Source: an uncultured Propionibacteriaceae bacterium (GTDB taxonomy: Bacteria; Actinomycetota; Actinomycetes; Propionibacteriales; Propionibacteriaceae). Taken from it: 64,000 nt of DNA. Shown one piece after another: positions 20,464-31,468 of this stretch. The DNA is taken from positions 6,382 to 70,381 of the forward strand of contig CAKZHP010000046.1 of assembly GCA_936924635.1 (NCBI GenBank), given 5' to 3'. The notes under the pieces were generated by a model. It was not told the origin of the DNA and did no database searches. It saw nothing but the letters and a program-made list of their open reading frames with translations. Position 1 is the stretch's first letter. The number at the start of each line of letters is the position of its first letter. Both the position numbers and the translations under genes were made by a program.

Positions 20464-22440
20464 GTGGTAGATCCCGCGACGTACAGGCCGAAGGTGGGCT
20501 CGATCCCGCTCGACCCCGGGGTCTACCGCTTCATCGACGCCGGCGGCACGGTCATCTACGTCGGCAAGGCGAAATCGCTGCGGCAGCGCCTGAACTCGTA
20601 CTTCGCCGACCCGGCCAGCCTCCACACCCGCACCCGCACGATGGTGCACACCGCCGCGAAGGTGGAGTGGACGGTCGTCCAGAACGAGCTCGAGGCACTG
20701 CAGCTCGAGTACACGTTCATCAAGAAGTACGACCCCCGCTTCAACGTCAAGTACCGCGACGACAAGTCCTACCCGTGGCTCTGCGTCACCTGGTCGGAGG
20801 AGTTCCCCCGGGTCTTCGTGGGGCGCGGCAGCAAGCGGCGCGGGTGGCGCTACTTCGGCCCGTACGGGCAGGCCTGGGCCATCCGCGAGACCGTCGACGC
20901 CCTGCTCCCGGTGTTCCCCATGCGCTCCTGCACCACGGGGGTGTTCCGCTCCGCGCGCGCCACCGGCCGGCCGTGCCTGCTGGGCTACATCGACAAGTGC
21001 TCCGCGCCCTGCGTCGACCGCATCGACGAGGAGCACCACCGCCAGATCGTCGCCGACTTCTGCTCCTTCATGGCCGGCCAGCCCGGCGGGATCGTGAAGC
21101 GCATCCAGCGCGACATGGCGATCGCCGCCGACAACCTCGAGTACGAGAAGGCGGCCGTCCTGCGCGACCAGCTGGGAGCCCTCAACCAGGCCCTGGAGCG
21201 CAACGCCATCGTGCTCACCGACGGCACCGACGCCGACGTGGTCGCCATGGCGGTCGACCCGCTGGAGGTCGCGGTGCAGGTGTTCCACGTCCGCGACGGG
21301 CGCGTGGCGGGGGAGCGCGGCTGGGTCGCCGACCGGGCCGACGACGGCGACGTGCCGGAGCTCGTGGAGGCGTTCCTGCTGCAGCTCTACGCCGACCTGG
21401 TGCCTGGGGACCTGCCCGCGGAGGAGCGGCGCCGGGCTGTCCCGCCGCAGATCCTGGTGCCGTCGCTCCCGGCCAGCGGGGAGATGCTGGAGACCCTGCT
21501 GGAGCAGGAGCGCGGCGCCAAGGTGACGATCCGGGTCCCGCAGCGTGGCGACAAGCGGGTGCTGCTCGACACCGTCGAGCGCAACGCCGCAGAGTCGCTG
21601 GCTCGCCACAAGACCCGCCGGGCGTCCGACCTGACGACGCGCAACCGGGCGCTGGAGGAGATCCAGGAGACCCTCGGCCTGGCGACCGCGCCGCTGCGGA
21701 TCGAGTGCTACGACATCTCCCACCTGCAGGGCACCGAGACCGTCGCCTCGATGGTGGTGTTCGAGGACGGTCTGGCCCGCAAGTCCGAGTACCGCCGGTT
21801 CGTGGTGCGCACGGTCGCCTCCGACGACACCGGCGCGATGCGCGAGGTGCTGGGCCGGCGGTTCCGGCGCCTGAACGAGGAGCGGGAGCTGCTGACGGCC
21901 GAAGACGCGGCGGCCGGGCTGGTCGACGCCTCGACGAGGGCGCCGCGCGGGTTCGCGTACGCGCCGAGCCTGGTCGTCGTCGACGGTGGCGCGCCTCAGG
22001 TGGCCGCCGCGGCCGAGGTGCTGATGGAGCTCGGCGTCACCGATGTCGCCCTGTGCGGTCTGGCCAAGCGGCTGGAGGAGGTGTGGGTTCCGGGGGAGGA
22101 GTACCCCGTGATCATGCCCCGCACCAGCGAGGGTCTGTACCTGCTGCAGCGCATCCGTGACGAGGCGCACCGGTTCGCCATCACCCATCACCGCGGCCGG
22201 CGTTCCACCTCGATGGTCGAGTCGCTGCTCGACGACGTGCCGGGGCTGGGCGACGTACGGCGCAAGGCGCTGCGGCGCGAGTTCCCCTCGCTGAAGCGCC
22301 TGCGGGCGGCGACCGTCGACGACATCGCGGCGGTGCCTGGGTTCGGGCCGAAGCTCGCCGAGGCGGTGGCCGCCGCAGTCGCCGCCCAGCCCGTCGGGGA
22401 GGCCATCAACCTCACCACCGGCGAGGTCACCGAGCAGTAG
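20464..22440 (+). CDS. uvrC: Excinuclease ABC subunit C
   Basis: A 658-residue UvrC, the nuclease that makes both incisions around a lesion marked by UvrAB. The N-terminal GIY-YIG nuclease domain begins [21 protein letters not shown] central UVR motif ([18 protein letters not shown]) binds UvrB. The RNase H-like endonuclease domain follows ([33 protein letters not shown]). Tandem helix-hairpin-helix motifs close the protein ([33 protein letters not shown]). The GTG at 20464 is chosen because the TAGGGT box sits 7 bases upstream. A GTG at 20455 would overlap the promoter. Confidence 0.97.
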   Translation: MVDPATYRPKVGSIPLDPGVYRFIDAGGTVIYVGKAKSLRQRLNSYFADPASLHTRTRTMVHTAAKVEWTVVQNELEALQLEYTFIKKYDPRFNVKYRDDKSYPWLCVTWSEEFPRVFVGRGSKRRGWRYFGPYGQAWAIRETVDALLPVFPMRSCTTGVFRSARATGRPCLLGYIDKCSAPCVDRIDEEHHRQIVADFCSFMAGQPGGIVKRIQRDMAIAADNLEYEKAAVLRDQLGALNQALERNAIVLTDGTDADVVAMAVDPLEVAVQVFHVRDGRVAGERGWVADRADDGDVPELVEAFLLQLYADLVPGDLPAEERRRAVPPQILVPSLPASGEMLETLLEQERGAKVTIRVPQRGDKRVLLDTVERNAAESLARHKTRRASDLTTRNRALEEIQETLGLATAPLRIECYDISHLQGTETVASMVVFEDGLARKSEYRRFVVRTVASDDTGAMREVLGRRFRRLNEERELLTAEDAAAGLVDASTRAPRGFAYAPSLVVVDGGAPQVAAAAEVLMELGVTDVALCGLAKRLEEVWVPGEEYPVIMPRTSEGLYLLQRIRDEAHRFAITHHRGRRSTSMVESLLDDVPGLGDVRRKALRREFPSLKRLRAATVDDIAAVPGFGPKLAEAVAAAVAAQPVGEAINLTTGEVTEQ

Positions 22441-22479
22441 CGCCGGCCCCAGCCGTCGGTGCCTGCCGGACGACCGGTG

Positions 22480-22485
22480 GATAAT
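22480..22485 (+). promoter_or_regulatory. -10 box of a leaderless rapZ promoter
   Basis: GATAAT ends 6 bases before the rapZ GTG at 22492, the same geometry as other leaderless genes in this window. Confidence 0.45.
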
Positions 22486-22491
22486 GCCTGC

Positions 22492-23361
22492 GTGGCGAAC
22501 GAGGCGGAGGCATCCCGGGTGGCGGTCATCACGGGCGTGTCCGGGGCGGGTCGCCGCACCGCGGCCCACGCGATGGAGGACCACGGCTGGTACGTGGTCG
22601 ACAACCTGCCGCCCACCATGCTGCCCGACCTCTACCGGGTGGTCTCTGACAGCGGCATCCGCAAGCTCGCCGTGGTGCTCGACGTGCGCACCCGCGGCGA
22701 CTTCGAGACCATCCCGCGGGCCTTCGCCGAGCTGCAGGCTGAGGGTGTGCGGCCCGAGATCTGCTTCCTGGAGGCCAGCGACGACGTGATCGTCCGGCGT
22801 CAGGAGTCGTCCCGTCGCCCGGTGCCGCTGCAGGAGGACGGTCGCATCCTCGACGGCATCCAGCGTGAGCGGCGGATGCTGTCCACGCTCCGGGCGGCGG
22901 CCGACCTGGTCATCGACACCTCGTCGCTGAACGTCCACCAGCTGGCGCAGCGTGTCGCCCACGCGTACGGGGGGACCGACCGCGACGAGCTCCGCGTCAC
23001 CATCGTCTCGTTCGGCTTCAAGAACGGGGTGCCGATCGACTCCGACATGGTGCTGGACGTGCGCTTCTTGCCGAACCCGCACTGGGACCCGGAGCTGCGG
23101 CCCCAGACCGGCCTGTCGGAGGCCGTCTCGTCGTACGTGCTGGGCCAGGCTGCTGCCGAGCCGTTCCTCACCTCGCTGATCGAGCTCATCGGCACGGTCC
23201 GCCCCGGGTACGTCCACGAGGGCAAGCGTCAGCTGGAGATCGCCATCGGCTGCACGGGTGGCAAGCACCGCTCCACCGCGATGTCGGAGGAGCTGGCGCG
23301 ACGGCTCCGGGCTGAGGGCCTCACCGTGTCCGTGCTCCATCGCGACCTGGGCCTCGAGTGA
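22492..23361 (+). CDS. rapZ: RNase adapter/nucleotide-binding protein RapZ (YvcJ family)
   Basis: A 289-residue P-loop protein of the RapZ/YvcJ family. The P-loop reads ITGVSGAGRRTAAHAMED, followed by VVDNLPPTMLPDLYRV and the C-terminal signature IGCTGGKHRSTAMSEELARRL, which forms the metabolite-binding domain. In Enterobacteria RapZ controls GlmS levels through small RNAs. In Gram-positives the role is less clear but linked to cell-wall precursor control. It is part of the conserved rapZ-yvcK-whiA cluster and overlaps yvcK by 4 bp. The GTG at 22492 fits the family N-terminus and the -10 box. Confidence 0.93.
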   Translation: MANEAEASRVAVITGVSGAGRRTAAHAMEDHGWYVVDNLPPTMLPDLYRVVSDSGIRKLAVVLDVRTRGDFETIPRAFAELQAEGVRPEICFLEASDDVIVRRQESSRRPVPLQEDGRILDGIQRERRMLSTLRAAADLVIDTSSLNVHQLAQRVAHAYGGTDRDELRVTIVSFGFKNGVPIDSDMVLDVRFLPNPHWDPELRPQTGLSEAVSSYVLGQAAAEPFLTSLIELIGTVRPGYVHEGKRQLEIAIGCTGGKHRSTAMSEELARRLRAEGLTVSVLHRDLGLE

Positions 23362-24311
23362 CGGCGACCTCGCACCTGTTGCCCGCGGTCGCCGCGCTCG
23401 GGGGCGGGCACGGGCTGTCGGCGACGCTCGCGGCGCTCCGGCGGCTGACCGACCGGGTGACCGCGGTGGTGACGGTGGCCGACGACGGCGGCTCCTCGGG
23501 GCGGATCCGCCAGGAGCTGGACTGCCTCCCTCCCGGTGACCTGCGCATGGCCCTGGCAGCCCTGTGCTCCGACGACCGGGAGGGGCGCCTCTGGGCCGAC
23601 GTGCTGCAGTCCCGGTTCGGCGGCGAGGGACCGCTGGCCGGTCACGCCATCGGCAACCTGCTCATCGCGGGGCTGTGGCAGCAGCTGCCCGACCCGGTGG
23701 AGGGCCTGGACATGGTCGCCCAGCTCCTGCGTACGCGAGGTCGCGTCCTGCCGATGTCGGCGGTGCCGCTCACCATCGAGGCCGACGTGGTGGGCCTGCT
23801 GCCCGAGGCGCCGGACGAGGTGTCCCTGGTGCGCGGGCAGGCCACTGTCGCGAAGACGCCGGGCCAGGTCCTGAACGTCCGTCTGGACCCGGCCGACCCG
23901 CCAGCCCACCCGGCGTCGACCGCGGCGGTCCGCGCCGCCGACTTCGTGGTGCTGGGGCCGGGCTCCTGGTTCACGTCGGTGATCCCGCACCTGCTGGTGC
24001 CCGAGCTGGCCGACGCCATCCACCACACCCGGGGCCAACGGGTGCTGGTGCTGAACCTGGTGCCGGCGGCGGAGACGGCGGGGTTCTCGCCGAGCGCGCA
24101 CCTCGACGTGCTAGCCGAGCACGCGCCGGCCCTGCGGCTGGAGCACGTCATCGCCGACGAGCGGTTCGTCGGGTCGGACCGCCACCTCACGGCCTTCGCG
24201 GAGAGTCTCGGCGGTACGGTCCACGTCGCCCGTCTCGGGGCTCGCGACGGCTCGGCGCGGCACGACCCGCTGCTGCTGGCGGCGGCCCTCGCGGAGGTGA
24301 TGGGGCTCTGA
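23358..24311 (+). CDS. yvcK: YvcK/CofD-like gluconeogenesis factor
   Basis: A 317-residue protein of the YvcK (CuvA) family, which binds UDP-sugars and links carbon supply to peptidoglycan synthesis and cell shape. The N-terminal phosphate-binding loop [18 protein letters not shown], the [15 protein letters not shown] segment, [13 protein letters not shown] and the later [12 protein letters not shown] are characteristic. It shares the CofD fold but lacks an F420 context. It starts at a GTG inside the rapZ stop (GTGA), so translation is coupled. It probably shares a transcript with rapZ and possibly whiA. Confidence 0.93.
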   Translation: MTATSHLLPAVAALGGGHGLSATLAALRRLTDRVTAVVTVADDGGSSGRIRQELDCLPPGDLRMALAALCSDDREGRLWADVLQSRFGGEGPLAGHAIGNLLIAGLWQQLPDPVEGLDMVAQLLRTRGRVLPMSAVPLTIEADVVGLLPEAPDEVSLVRGQATVAKTPGQVLNVRLDPADPPAHPASTAAVRAADFVVLGPGSWFTSVIPHLLVPELADAIHHTRGQRVLVLNLVPAAETAGFSPSAHLDVLAEHAPALRLEHVIADERFVGSDRHLTAFAESLGGTVHVARLGARDGSARHDPLLLAAALAEVMGL

Positions 24312-24354
24312 CCAGAGCCCGACCAGCCGGGTCGCCGTGTGGGAAGATAGGCCA

Positions 24355-26524
<2,170 letters not shown>

Positions 26525-26555
26525 CCTACCTACCCTCGTCAAGGAAGGCTCACAG

Positions 26556-27761
26556 GTGAAGTCAGTACCCGATCTTGGTGACCTGGACGGCAAGCGCGTC
26601 CTCATCCGTTGCGACTTCAACGTCCCCCTGGAGGGGGACACCATCACCGACGCCGGACGCATCCGCGCCGCGCTGCCGACCCTGACGGCGCTGCGGGAGG
26701 CGGGGGCCAAGGTCGTGGTGCTGGCGCACCTGGGTCGACCCAAGGGTGAGGTGAACCCGAAGTACTCCCTGGCCCCGGTGGCCAAGCGCCTCGGCGAGCT
26801 CCTCGGGACAGAGGTCGCGCTGGCCGACGACGTGGTGGGCGAGTCGGCACAGAGCATCGCCGCGGGCCTGGCCCCCGGGCAGGTCGCGCTGTGCGAGAAC
26901 GTGCGCTACGAGCCGGCCGAGGAGAGCAAGGACGACGCCGAGCGCCAGGCGCTCGCGGAGAAGTACGCCGCCCTGGGCGACGTGTTCGTCTCCGAGGGCT
27001 TCGGCGTGGTGCACCGCAAGCAGGCGTCGGTGTACGACGTCGCGAAGCTGCTGCCGAACGCGGCGGGCTCGCTGGTCGCGAAGGAGGTCGACGTCCTGGA
27101 GAAGCTGACGTCGCGCCCCGAGCGCCCGTACGTGGTGGTTCTCGGCGGCGCCAAGGTGGCCGACAAGCTGGCGGTGATCGACAACCTGCTGCAGGTGGCC
27201 GACACGCTGCTGATCGGCGGCGGCATGATGTTCACGTTCCTCAAGGCCCAGGGCCACGAGATCGGTGACTCGATCGTCGACGAGGCCAACATCGCGACCT
27301 GCGCCGACTACCTGCGCAAGGCCGAGGAGTCCGGCAAGCAGATCCTGCTGCCGGTCGACGCGCGCGTCGCCGACGGCGTGGACTTCGACACCCGGGAGGT
27401 GGAGGGCGACGTGCAGGTGGTCGCCGCCGGCGCGATCCCCGCCGGGACGATCGGTCTCGACATCGGCCCGGAGACCGAGAAGCTCTTCGCCGACGCCATA
27501 CACGACGCCAAGACCGTGTTCTGGAACGGCCCGATGGGTGTATTCGAGATCGAGGCGTTCGCCTCGGGCACCAAGGCCGTCGCGCAGGCGCTCGCCGACT
27601 CCTCGGCGTTCACCGTCGTCGGTGGTGGCGACTCGGCGGCGGCGGTGCGGCAGCTCGGCTTCGCCGACGACGCCTTCGGCCACATCTCGACCGGTGGCGG
27701 CGCGTCGCTGGAGTACCTGGAGGGCAAGACACTCCCCGGCCTCGACGTCCTGGAGGGCTGA
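26556..27761 (+). CDS. pgk: Phosphoglycerate kinase
   Basis: A 401-residue enzyme transferring phosphate from 1,3-bisphosphoglycerate to ADP. Substrate-binding [23 protein letters not shown] and [12 protein letters not shown] lie in the N-terminal domain. The nucleotide-binding [30 protein letters not shown] and the C-terminal [15 protein letters not shown] followed by [15 protein letters not shown] are all present. It begins with GTG after AAGGAAGG. Operon position between gap and tpiA is the classical glycolytic order. Confidence 0.97.
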   Translation: MKSVPDLGDLDGKRVLIRCDFNVPLEGDTITDAGRIRAALPTLTALREAGAKVVVLAHLGRPKGEVNPKYSLAPVAKRLGELLGTEVALADDVVGESAQSIAAGLAPGQVALCENVRYEPAEESKDDAERQALAEKYAALGDVFVSEGFGVVHRKQASVYDVAKLLPNAAGSLVAKEVDVLEKLTSRPERPYVVVLGGAKVADKLAVIDNLLQVADTLLIGGGMMFTFLKAQGHEIGDSIVDEANIATCADYLRKAEESGKQILLPVDARVADGVDFDTREVEGDVQVVAAGAIPAGTIGLDIGPETEKLFADAIHDAKTVFWNGPMGVFEIEAFASGTKAVAQALADSSAFTVVGGGDSAAAVRQLGFADDAFGHISTGGGASLEYLEGKTLPGLDVLEG

Positions 27762-27764
27762 CCC

Positions 27765-28541
27765 ATGGGTCGTACGCCGCTGCTCGCCGGCAACTGGAAG
27801 ATGAACCTCAACCACGTCGAGGCGACCGGGCTCGTGCAGAAGCTCGCCTGGACGCTGCAGGACAAGAAGTACGACAAGGCGACCGCCGAGGCCGCTGTGA
27901 TCGTGCCGTTCACCGACATCCGTACCGTGCAGACCCTGGTCGAGGGGGAGAAGTTCCCGCTTAGCTGGGGCGCGCAGGACGTGTCGGTGCACACCTCCGG
28001 TGCGTACACCGGCGAGATCTCGGCCGACATGCTGGCCAAGCTCGGCTGCCGGTACGTGGTGGTCGGTCACTCCGAGCGCCGCGAGTACCACGGGGAGACC
28101 GACGCCACCGTGAGCACCAAGGCGCAGCGGGTGCTGGCGGCCGGGATGACCCCCATCATCTGCGTGGGGGAGAGCCTCGCCGTGCGCAATGAGGGGCGTC
28201 ACGTGCCGTTCGTGCTCGACCAGGTGCAGGCGTGCCTGGCGGACCTGACGAGCGACCAGGTGGCGTCGCTGGTGATCGCGTACGAGCCGGTCTGGGCGAT
28301 CGGCACCGGCGAGGTCGCCACCCCGGAGGACGCGCAGGAGGTCTGCGGCGCGATCCGCACGTACGTGTCGGAGCTGCTCGACCAGAAGGCCGCCGACGGC
28401 GTCCGCATCCAGTACGGCGGCTCGGTGAAGTCGTCGAGCATCGTCGACATCATGGCCCAGCCCGACGTCGACGGCGCCCTCGTCGGGGGCGCCAGCCTCG
28501 ATCCTGAGGAGTTCGCCAAGATCGTGCTCTATCAGGGCTAG
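27765..28541 (+). CDS. tpiA: Triosephosphate isomerase
   Basis: A 258-residue beta/alpha barrel enzyme interconverting dihydroxyacetone phosphate and glyceraldehyde 3-phosphate. Catalytic residues are visible: lysine in [11 protein letters not shown], histidine in [14 protein letters not shown] and glutamate in [16 protein letters not shown]. The phosphate-gripping [10 protein letters not shown] and [14 protein letters not shown] follow. It starts 3 bases after the pgk stop, so translation is probably coupled. A hairpin terminator follows. Confidence 0.97.
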   Translation: MGRTPLLAGNWKMNLNHVEATGLVQKLAWTLQDKKYDKATAEAAVIVPFTDIRTVQTLVEGEKFPLSWGAQDVSVHTSGAYTGEISADMLAKLGCRYVVVGHSERREYHGETDATVSTKAQRVLAAGMTPIICVGESLAVRNEGRHVPFVLDQVQACLADLTSDQVASLVIAYEPVWAIGTGEVATPEDAQEVCGAIRTYVSELLDQKAADGVRIQYGGSVKSSSIVDIMAQPDVDGALVGGASLDPEEFAKIVLYQG

Positions 28542-28557
28542 TCAGAACGATTTCCCA

Positions 28558-28593
28558 CGCTCCAGCCCCGTCCCTCTGGCCGGGGCTGGAGCG
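28558..28593 (+). terminator. Hairpin terminator of the gap-pgk-tpiA operon
   Basis: A 13-bp perfect stem, CGCTCCAGCCCCG (28558-28570) with its complement (28581-28593), around a 10-base loop, 16 bases after tpiA. No long T tract follows. Confidence 0.8.
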
Positions 28594-28619
28594 CGTTCTG
28601 GGGCACGAGAACTATCCGT

Positions 28620-28625
28620 TACGAT
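28620..28625 (+). promoter_or_regulatory. -10 box of a leaderless secG promoter
   Basis: TACGAT ends 6 bases before the secG GTG at 28632. Confidence 0.5.
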
Positions 28626-28631
28626 TGCCCG

Positions 28632-28898
28632 GTGAACTTGTTCGTCCCCCTGATGACCTGGCCCGTGCTCGGCACCTCGATCGCGCTCATCATCACCAGC
28701 GTGATCCTCTGCCTGCTCGTGCTGCTCCACAAGGGGCGGGGGGGCGGCATGTCCGACCTCTTCGGCGGCGGCGTCTCGTCGTCCATGGGCGGCACCAGCG
28801 TCGCGGAGCGCAACCTCGACCGGTTCACCATCATCATCGCCATGCTCTGGCTCGCCAGCATCGTCGCGCTGCTGGTCCTGTACCGCTTCGGAGTCTGA
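28632..28898 (+). CDS. secG: Preprotein translocase subunit SecG
   Basis: An 88-residue membrane protein with two helices (about 8-33 and 62-84) around a glycine-rich cytosolic loop (LLHKGRGGGMSDLFGGGVSS), the standard SecG layout. It assists SecYE-dependent protein export. The following SMGGTSVAERNLDRFT is typical of actinobacterial SecG. The gap-pgk-tpiA-secG order is widely conserved in the phylum, but here secG has its own leaderless-type promoter after a terminator. Confidence 0.92.
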   Translation: MNLFVPLMTWPVLGTSIALIITSVILCLLVLLHKGRGGGMSDLFGGGVSSSMGGTSVAERNLDRFTIIIAMLWLASIVALLVLYRFGV

Positions 28899-28948
28899 CC
28901 CCCTCCGTTCCACCTGTTTTTCCATCTGCAAGCAAGGAGAGGTCGACC

Positions 28949-29305
28949 GTGGCCGGAGGAAGTGCGATCCGGGGGAGCCGTGTGGGCGCGGGCCCCATGG
29001 GCGAGGCTGAGAGAGGCGACGCCGCACCGCGGCTGTACGTCTCGTACTTCTGCGCGAACATGCACGAGACGCGACCGGCCTTCGCCGCCGACGCCGCCGT
29101 GCCGCAGGAGTGGGACTGCCCTCGCTGCGGGCTCCCGGCCAACCTCGACTCCGAGAACCCGCCGCCCCCGCCGAAGATCCTCCCCTACAAGACGCACCTC
29201 GCGTACGTGAAGGAGCGCCGCAGCTCCGCCGAGGCGACGATCATCCTCGAGGAGGCCCTCCAAGGCCTCCGCGACCGCCGCGCCAGGGGCGAAGTCATCT
29301 ACTGA
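28949..29305 (+). CDS. rbpA: RNA polymerase-binding protein RbpA
   Basis: A 118-residue actinobacteria-specific RNA polymerase partner that stabilises promoter open complexes with housekeeping and related sigma factors. The N-terminal tail AGGSAIRGSRVGAGPMGEAE is almost invariant and reaches the polymerase interior. The central core has a zinc-ribbon-like fold (YFCANMHE, WDCPRCGLPANL), then a basic linker and the sigma-interacting domain (RRSSAEATIILEEALQGLRD). The GTG at 28949 gives the exact conserved N-terminus. Its presence firmly places the genome in Actinomycetota. Confidence 0.96.
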   Translation: MAGGSAIRGSRVGAGPMGEAERGDAAPRLYVSYFCANMHETRPAFAADAAVPQEWDCPRCGLPANLDSENPPPPPKILPYKTHLAYVKERRSSAEATIILEEALQGLRDRRARGEVIY

Positions 29306-29315
29306 GGCTCCACTG

Positions 29316-29437
29316 TCTGTCGCCCTCCGGGCTCCGCGGCTGCGGGGCTATGTCCCCTGTCTTCCCTCGTCGATCGACAGCGGTGGCCTGAGGTTCGGTG
29401 CGGGCTGGGTGTCGCTGTCGCTCTCCTCAGTCCAGAC
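29316..29437 (+). repeat. Dispersed 122-bp intergenic repeat, copy A
   Basis: Three blocks (29316-29337, 29361-29383, 29412-29437) recur in the same order and nearly the same spacing, on the opposite strand, at 37775-37895. The block sequences are identical over 22, 23 and 26 bases while the linkers differ. CGACAGCG in block 2 is complementary to CGCTGTCG in block 3, allowing a hairpin. It starts 11 bases after the rbpA stop, in the gene's orientation. No coding potential is seen. Confidence 0.8.
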
Positions 29438-29452
29438 AGGGCCCCCGCAGCC

Positions 29453-29503
29453 GGTGGTTGAGCAAAGATCCTCCGAGCTTGCGAGGAGATCTGCGTCGAA
29501 ACC
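29453..29503 (+). repeat. GGTGGTTGAG...GTCGAAACC-type intergenic palindromic element
   Basis: GGTGGTTGAG (29453-29462) and GTCGAAACC (29495-29503) bracket an imperfect palindrome containing CTCCGAGCTTGCGAGGAG. The ends resemble an intergenic repeat common in actinobacterial genomes. A second small hairpin, CCTGACC/GGTCAGG (29507-29531), follows. It probably lies in the convergent terminator region of rbpA and pgl. Confidence 0.5.
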
Positions 29504-29578
29504 GGGCCTGACCGAGCGCAGCGAGGTCAGGACTTCTCAGCGCCCCCGCAACGTCACCGACAAGCATCTACCGCCGGG

Positions 29579-30310
29579 TCAGAGCAGGCAGTGGTGGAAC
29601 GGGACCTCGGCGGCAGCAGTCTCGTCGAGGAGCCATACCGTGCGCTCCACGCCCTGGACATGCGACGCGGGCAGCGCCGGGTCGCCGTGGAACACGCGGC
29701 CCACAGCGCCCGCGCGCTCCTCACCGGTGCCGATGAGCCAGACCTCGCGGCAGCGGTTGATGGTGGTCAGCGAGAGCGAGACCTGCTCGGGCGGGCCCTC
29801 TGGCGCCTCCGTGACACCCACGGCCAGGCTCCCCGTCGGCGCCGCGGCCGGATGCCCCGGGAACAGCGCTGCGACGTGGCCGTCGGCCCCGATCGTGAGC
29901 AGGCAGATGTCGATGGTGCGGCCCTCGATCTCGTGGGCGTACGTGACCGCTGCCTCCGCCACGTCGGGGGAGAGCTCCTGCGACGGCATGGGGTGGATGC
30001 GCGACGCGTCCAGCGGCAACGCGCCAGCGAGGCGGGTCAGTGCCTGCAGCGAGTTGCGACGCGGGTCCTCGGTGGGCAGCACGCCGTCGTTGGTCCACCA
30101 CAGCTCCATGCGTGAGGACACGAGCGCAGAGGCGCCCACCTGACGGCCGAGGTGCTCGTACGCCAGGTTGGCCACGGTCCCGCCGGTGAGGCACAGCTCG
30201 ACCAGGCCGTTCTCCTCCTGGAGGCCGACCAGACGTTCGACCAGGCTCGTCGCCAGGTCGTGTGCAGTGGCCTCCGGGGTCGGGTACCGCCGCACCACGG
30301 GCGCGGCCAT
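29579..30310 (-). CDS. pgl: 6-phosphogluconolactonase
   Basis: A 243-residue enzyme of the NagB/SugarP-isomerase fold that hydrolyses 6-phosphogluconolactone in the oxidative pentose phosphate path. The phosphate loop LCLTGGTVANLAYEHLG and the catalytic-region TIGADGHVAALFPGHPAA are present. The usual W-x-DER-x-VP segment reads WWTNDGVLPTEDPRRNSL, so glutamate and arginine are replaced. Such variants occur in actinobacterial members. It overlaps the opcA stop by one base, giving the order zwf-opcA-pgl on one transcript. Confidence 0.88.
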   Translation of the reverse strand: MAAPVVRRYPTPEATAHDLATSLVERLVGLQEENGLVELCLTGGTVANLAYEHLGRQVGASALVSSRMELWWTNDGVLPTEDPRRNSLQALTRLAGALPLDASRIHPMPSQELSPDVAEAAVTYAHEIEGRTIDICLLTIGADGHVAALFPGHPAAAPTGSLAVGVTEAPEGPPEQVSLSLTTINRCREVWLIGTGEERAGAVGRVFHGDPALPASHVQGVERTVWLLDETAAAEVPFHHCLL

Positions 30311-31455
30311 CAGCCCTCCGAGGCGGTGCTGTCTACGCCCTGCTCAGGCGTCTTCGGCTCGTCGCCCTGCTTCTTCGCGCTCGGCGCCTTTCGCGTGCGC
30401 GGCTTCGACTCCTTGGTGCTTCGCTGATGCGTCGCGGCCACGGCACGGTCTCGCGCGGCCGCGCTCGTTCCGCGGCGCCGCGGCGCAGCGGGCACCGGTT
30501 CCAGCGGTTCCGACAGCTCGTCGAGGACGCTCGCGCCGGCATCCTTCGCGGGCTTGAGGCTGGCCCGCTTCAGCAGCACCCGCAGCGACTCCTCGTAGAT
30601 GTCGTCGGCGTCCATGCGCCGCAGCTCCTCGGTGAGCAGCTCGTTGACGTCGCGCCGCTTCAGGGCCACGACCCGGCGCGGCTGGCCCGGGATGGCGTAC
30701 GACGCGGTGACCCCGTCCTCACGCGCCACCACGACCGGACCGCCCGGCGTCTCCAGGGTGACCGCGGTGATGCCGGGCCCCGCGGAGTTCTTGCGGACGA
30801 CGTCGACTCCGAGACGGCTCTCGAGCCAGGCCGCCATCAGGTCGGCCGGAGCGTTCTGGCGTGCGGCAGCCACCGTGGCGCCCGTGACGCGGGTCGGGTA
30901 CTGGTCGAGAGCCGCCGCAAGCAGAGCCCGCCACGGCGTGAGCCGCGTCCACACCAGGTCGGTGTCGCCGGGGACGTGGTTCTGGGCCCGTACCTGCAGC
31001 GCCTTCAGCGGCGAGGAGTCGCCCGAGGCGTCGGTGATCCTGCGGCTGGCCAGCTTGCCGAGGGCGTCTAGGGCCGGCTTCTCCGGCGACGCCGCCGGCC
31101 ACCACATCACGACCGGGGAGTCGGGGAGCAGCAGCGGCAGCACGGCCGAGTCGGGGTGCTCGCGCAGCTCACCCGACAGCAGCAGCACGATGACCTCGCC
31201 GGGGACGTCCTCGGCGAGGTGGATCTCCGCGTCCAGCTTGGTGGTCTTGCCGGTGGTGTTGACCACCAGGATCAGCCGGCTCGGGTGCTCGCGTGCCGCG
31301 ACCCGGGAGGCCTCGAAGACCTTCTTGTACGTGCGCTGCTCGGCTGCGACGAGCAGCGTGAGCACCATGCCGGAGGCGTTGCCGAGGTTGCGGCGCGCCT
31401 TCAGCAGGGCCGAGGCGATCTGCGACGACTGGGTGTCGGTGAGGTTGATGATCAT
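30310..31455 (-). CDS. opcA: Glucose-6-phosphate dehydrogenase assembly protein OpcA
   Basis: A 381-residue OpcA, which is needed for assembly or full activity of glucose-6-phosphate dehydrogenase in actinobacteria and cyanobacteria. Characteristic segments are SGMVLTLLVAAEQRTYKKVF, HPSRLILVVNTTG and LLLPDSPVVMWWPAASPEKPAL in the N-terminal domain. The last 75 residues are rich in proline, lysine, arginine and threonine and probably disordered, which is longer than usual. It begins 13 bases after the zwf stop. Confidence 0.93.
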   Translation of the reverse strand: MIINLTDTQSSQIASALLKARRNLGNASGMVLTLLVAAEQRTYKKVFEASRVAAREHPSRLILVVNTTGKTTKLDAEIHLAEDVPGEVIVLLLSGELREHPDSAVLPLLLPDSPVVMWWPAASPEKPALDALGKLASRRITDASGDSSPLKALQVRAQNHVPGDTDLVWTRLTPWRALLAAALDQYPTRVTGATVAAARQNAPADLMAAWLESRLGVDVVRKNSAGPGITAVTLETPGGPVVVAREDGVTASYAIPGQPRRVVALKRRDVNELLTEELRRMDADDIYEESLRVLLKRASLKPAKDAGASVLDELSEPLEPVPAAPRRRGTSAAARDRAVAATHQRSTKESKPRTRKAPSAKKQGDEPKTPEQGVDSTASEG

Positions 31456-31468
31456 CGGGTCGTCTCCT

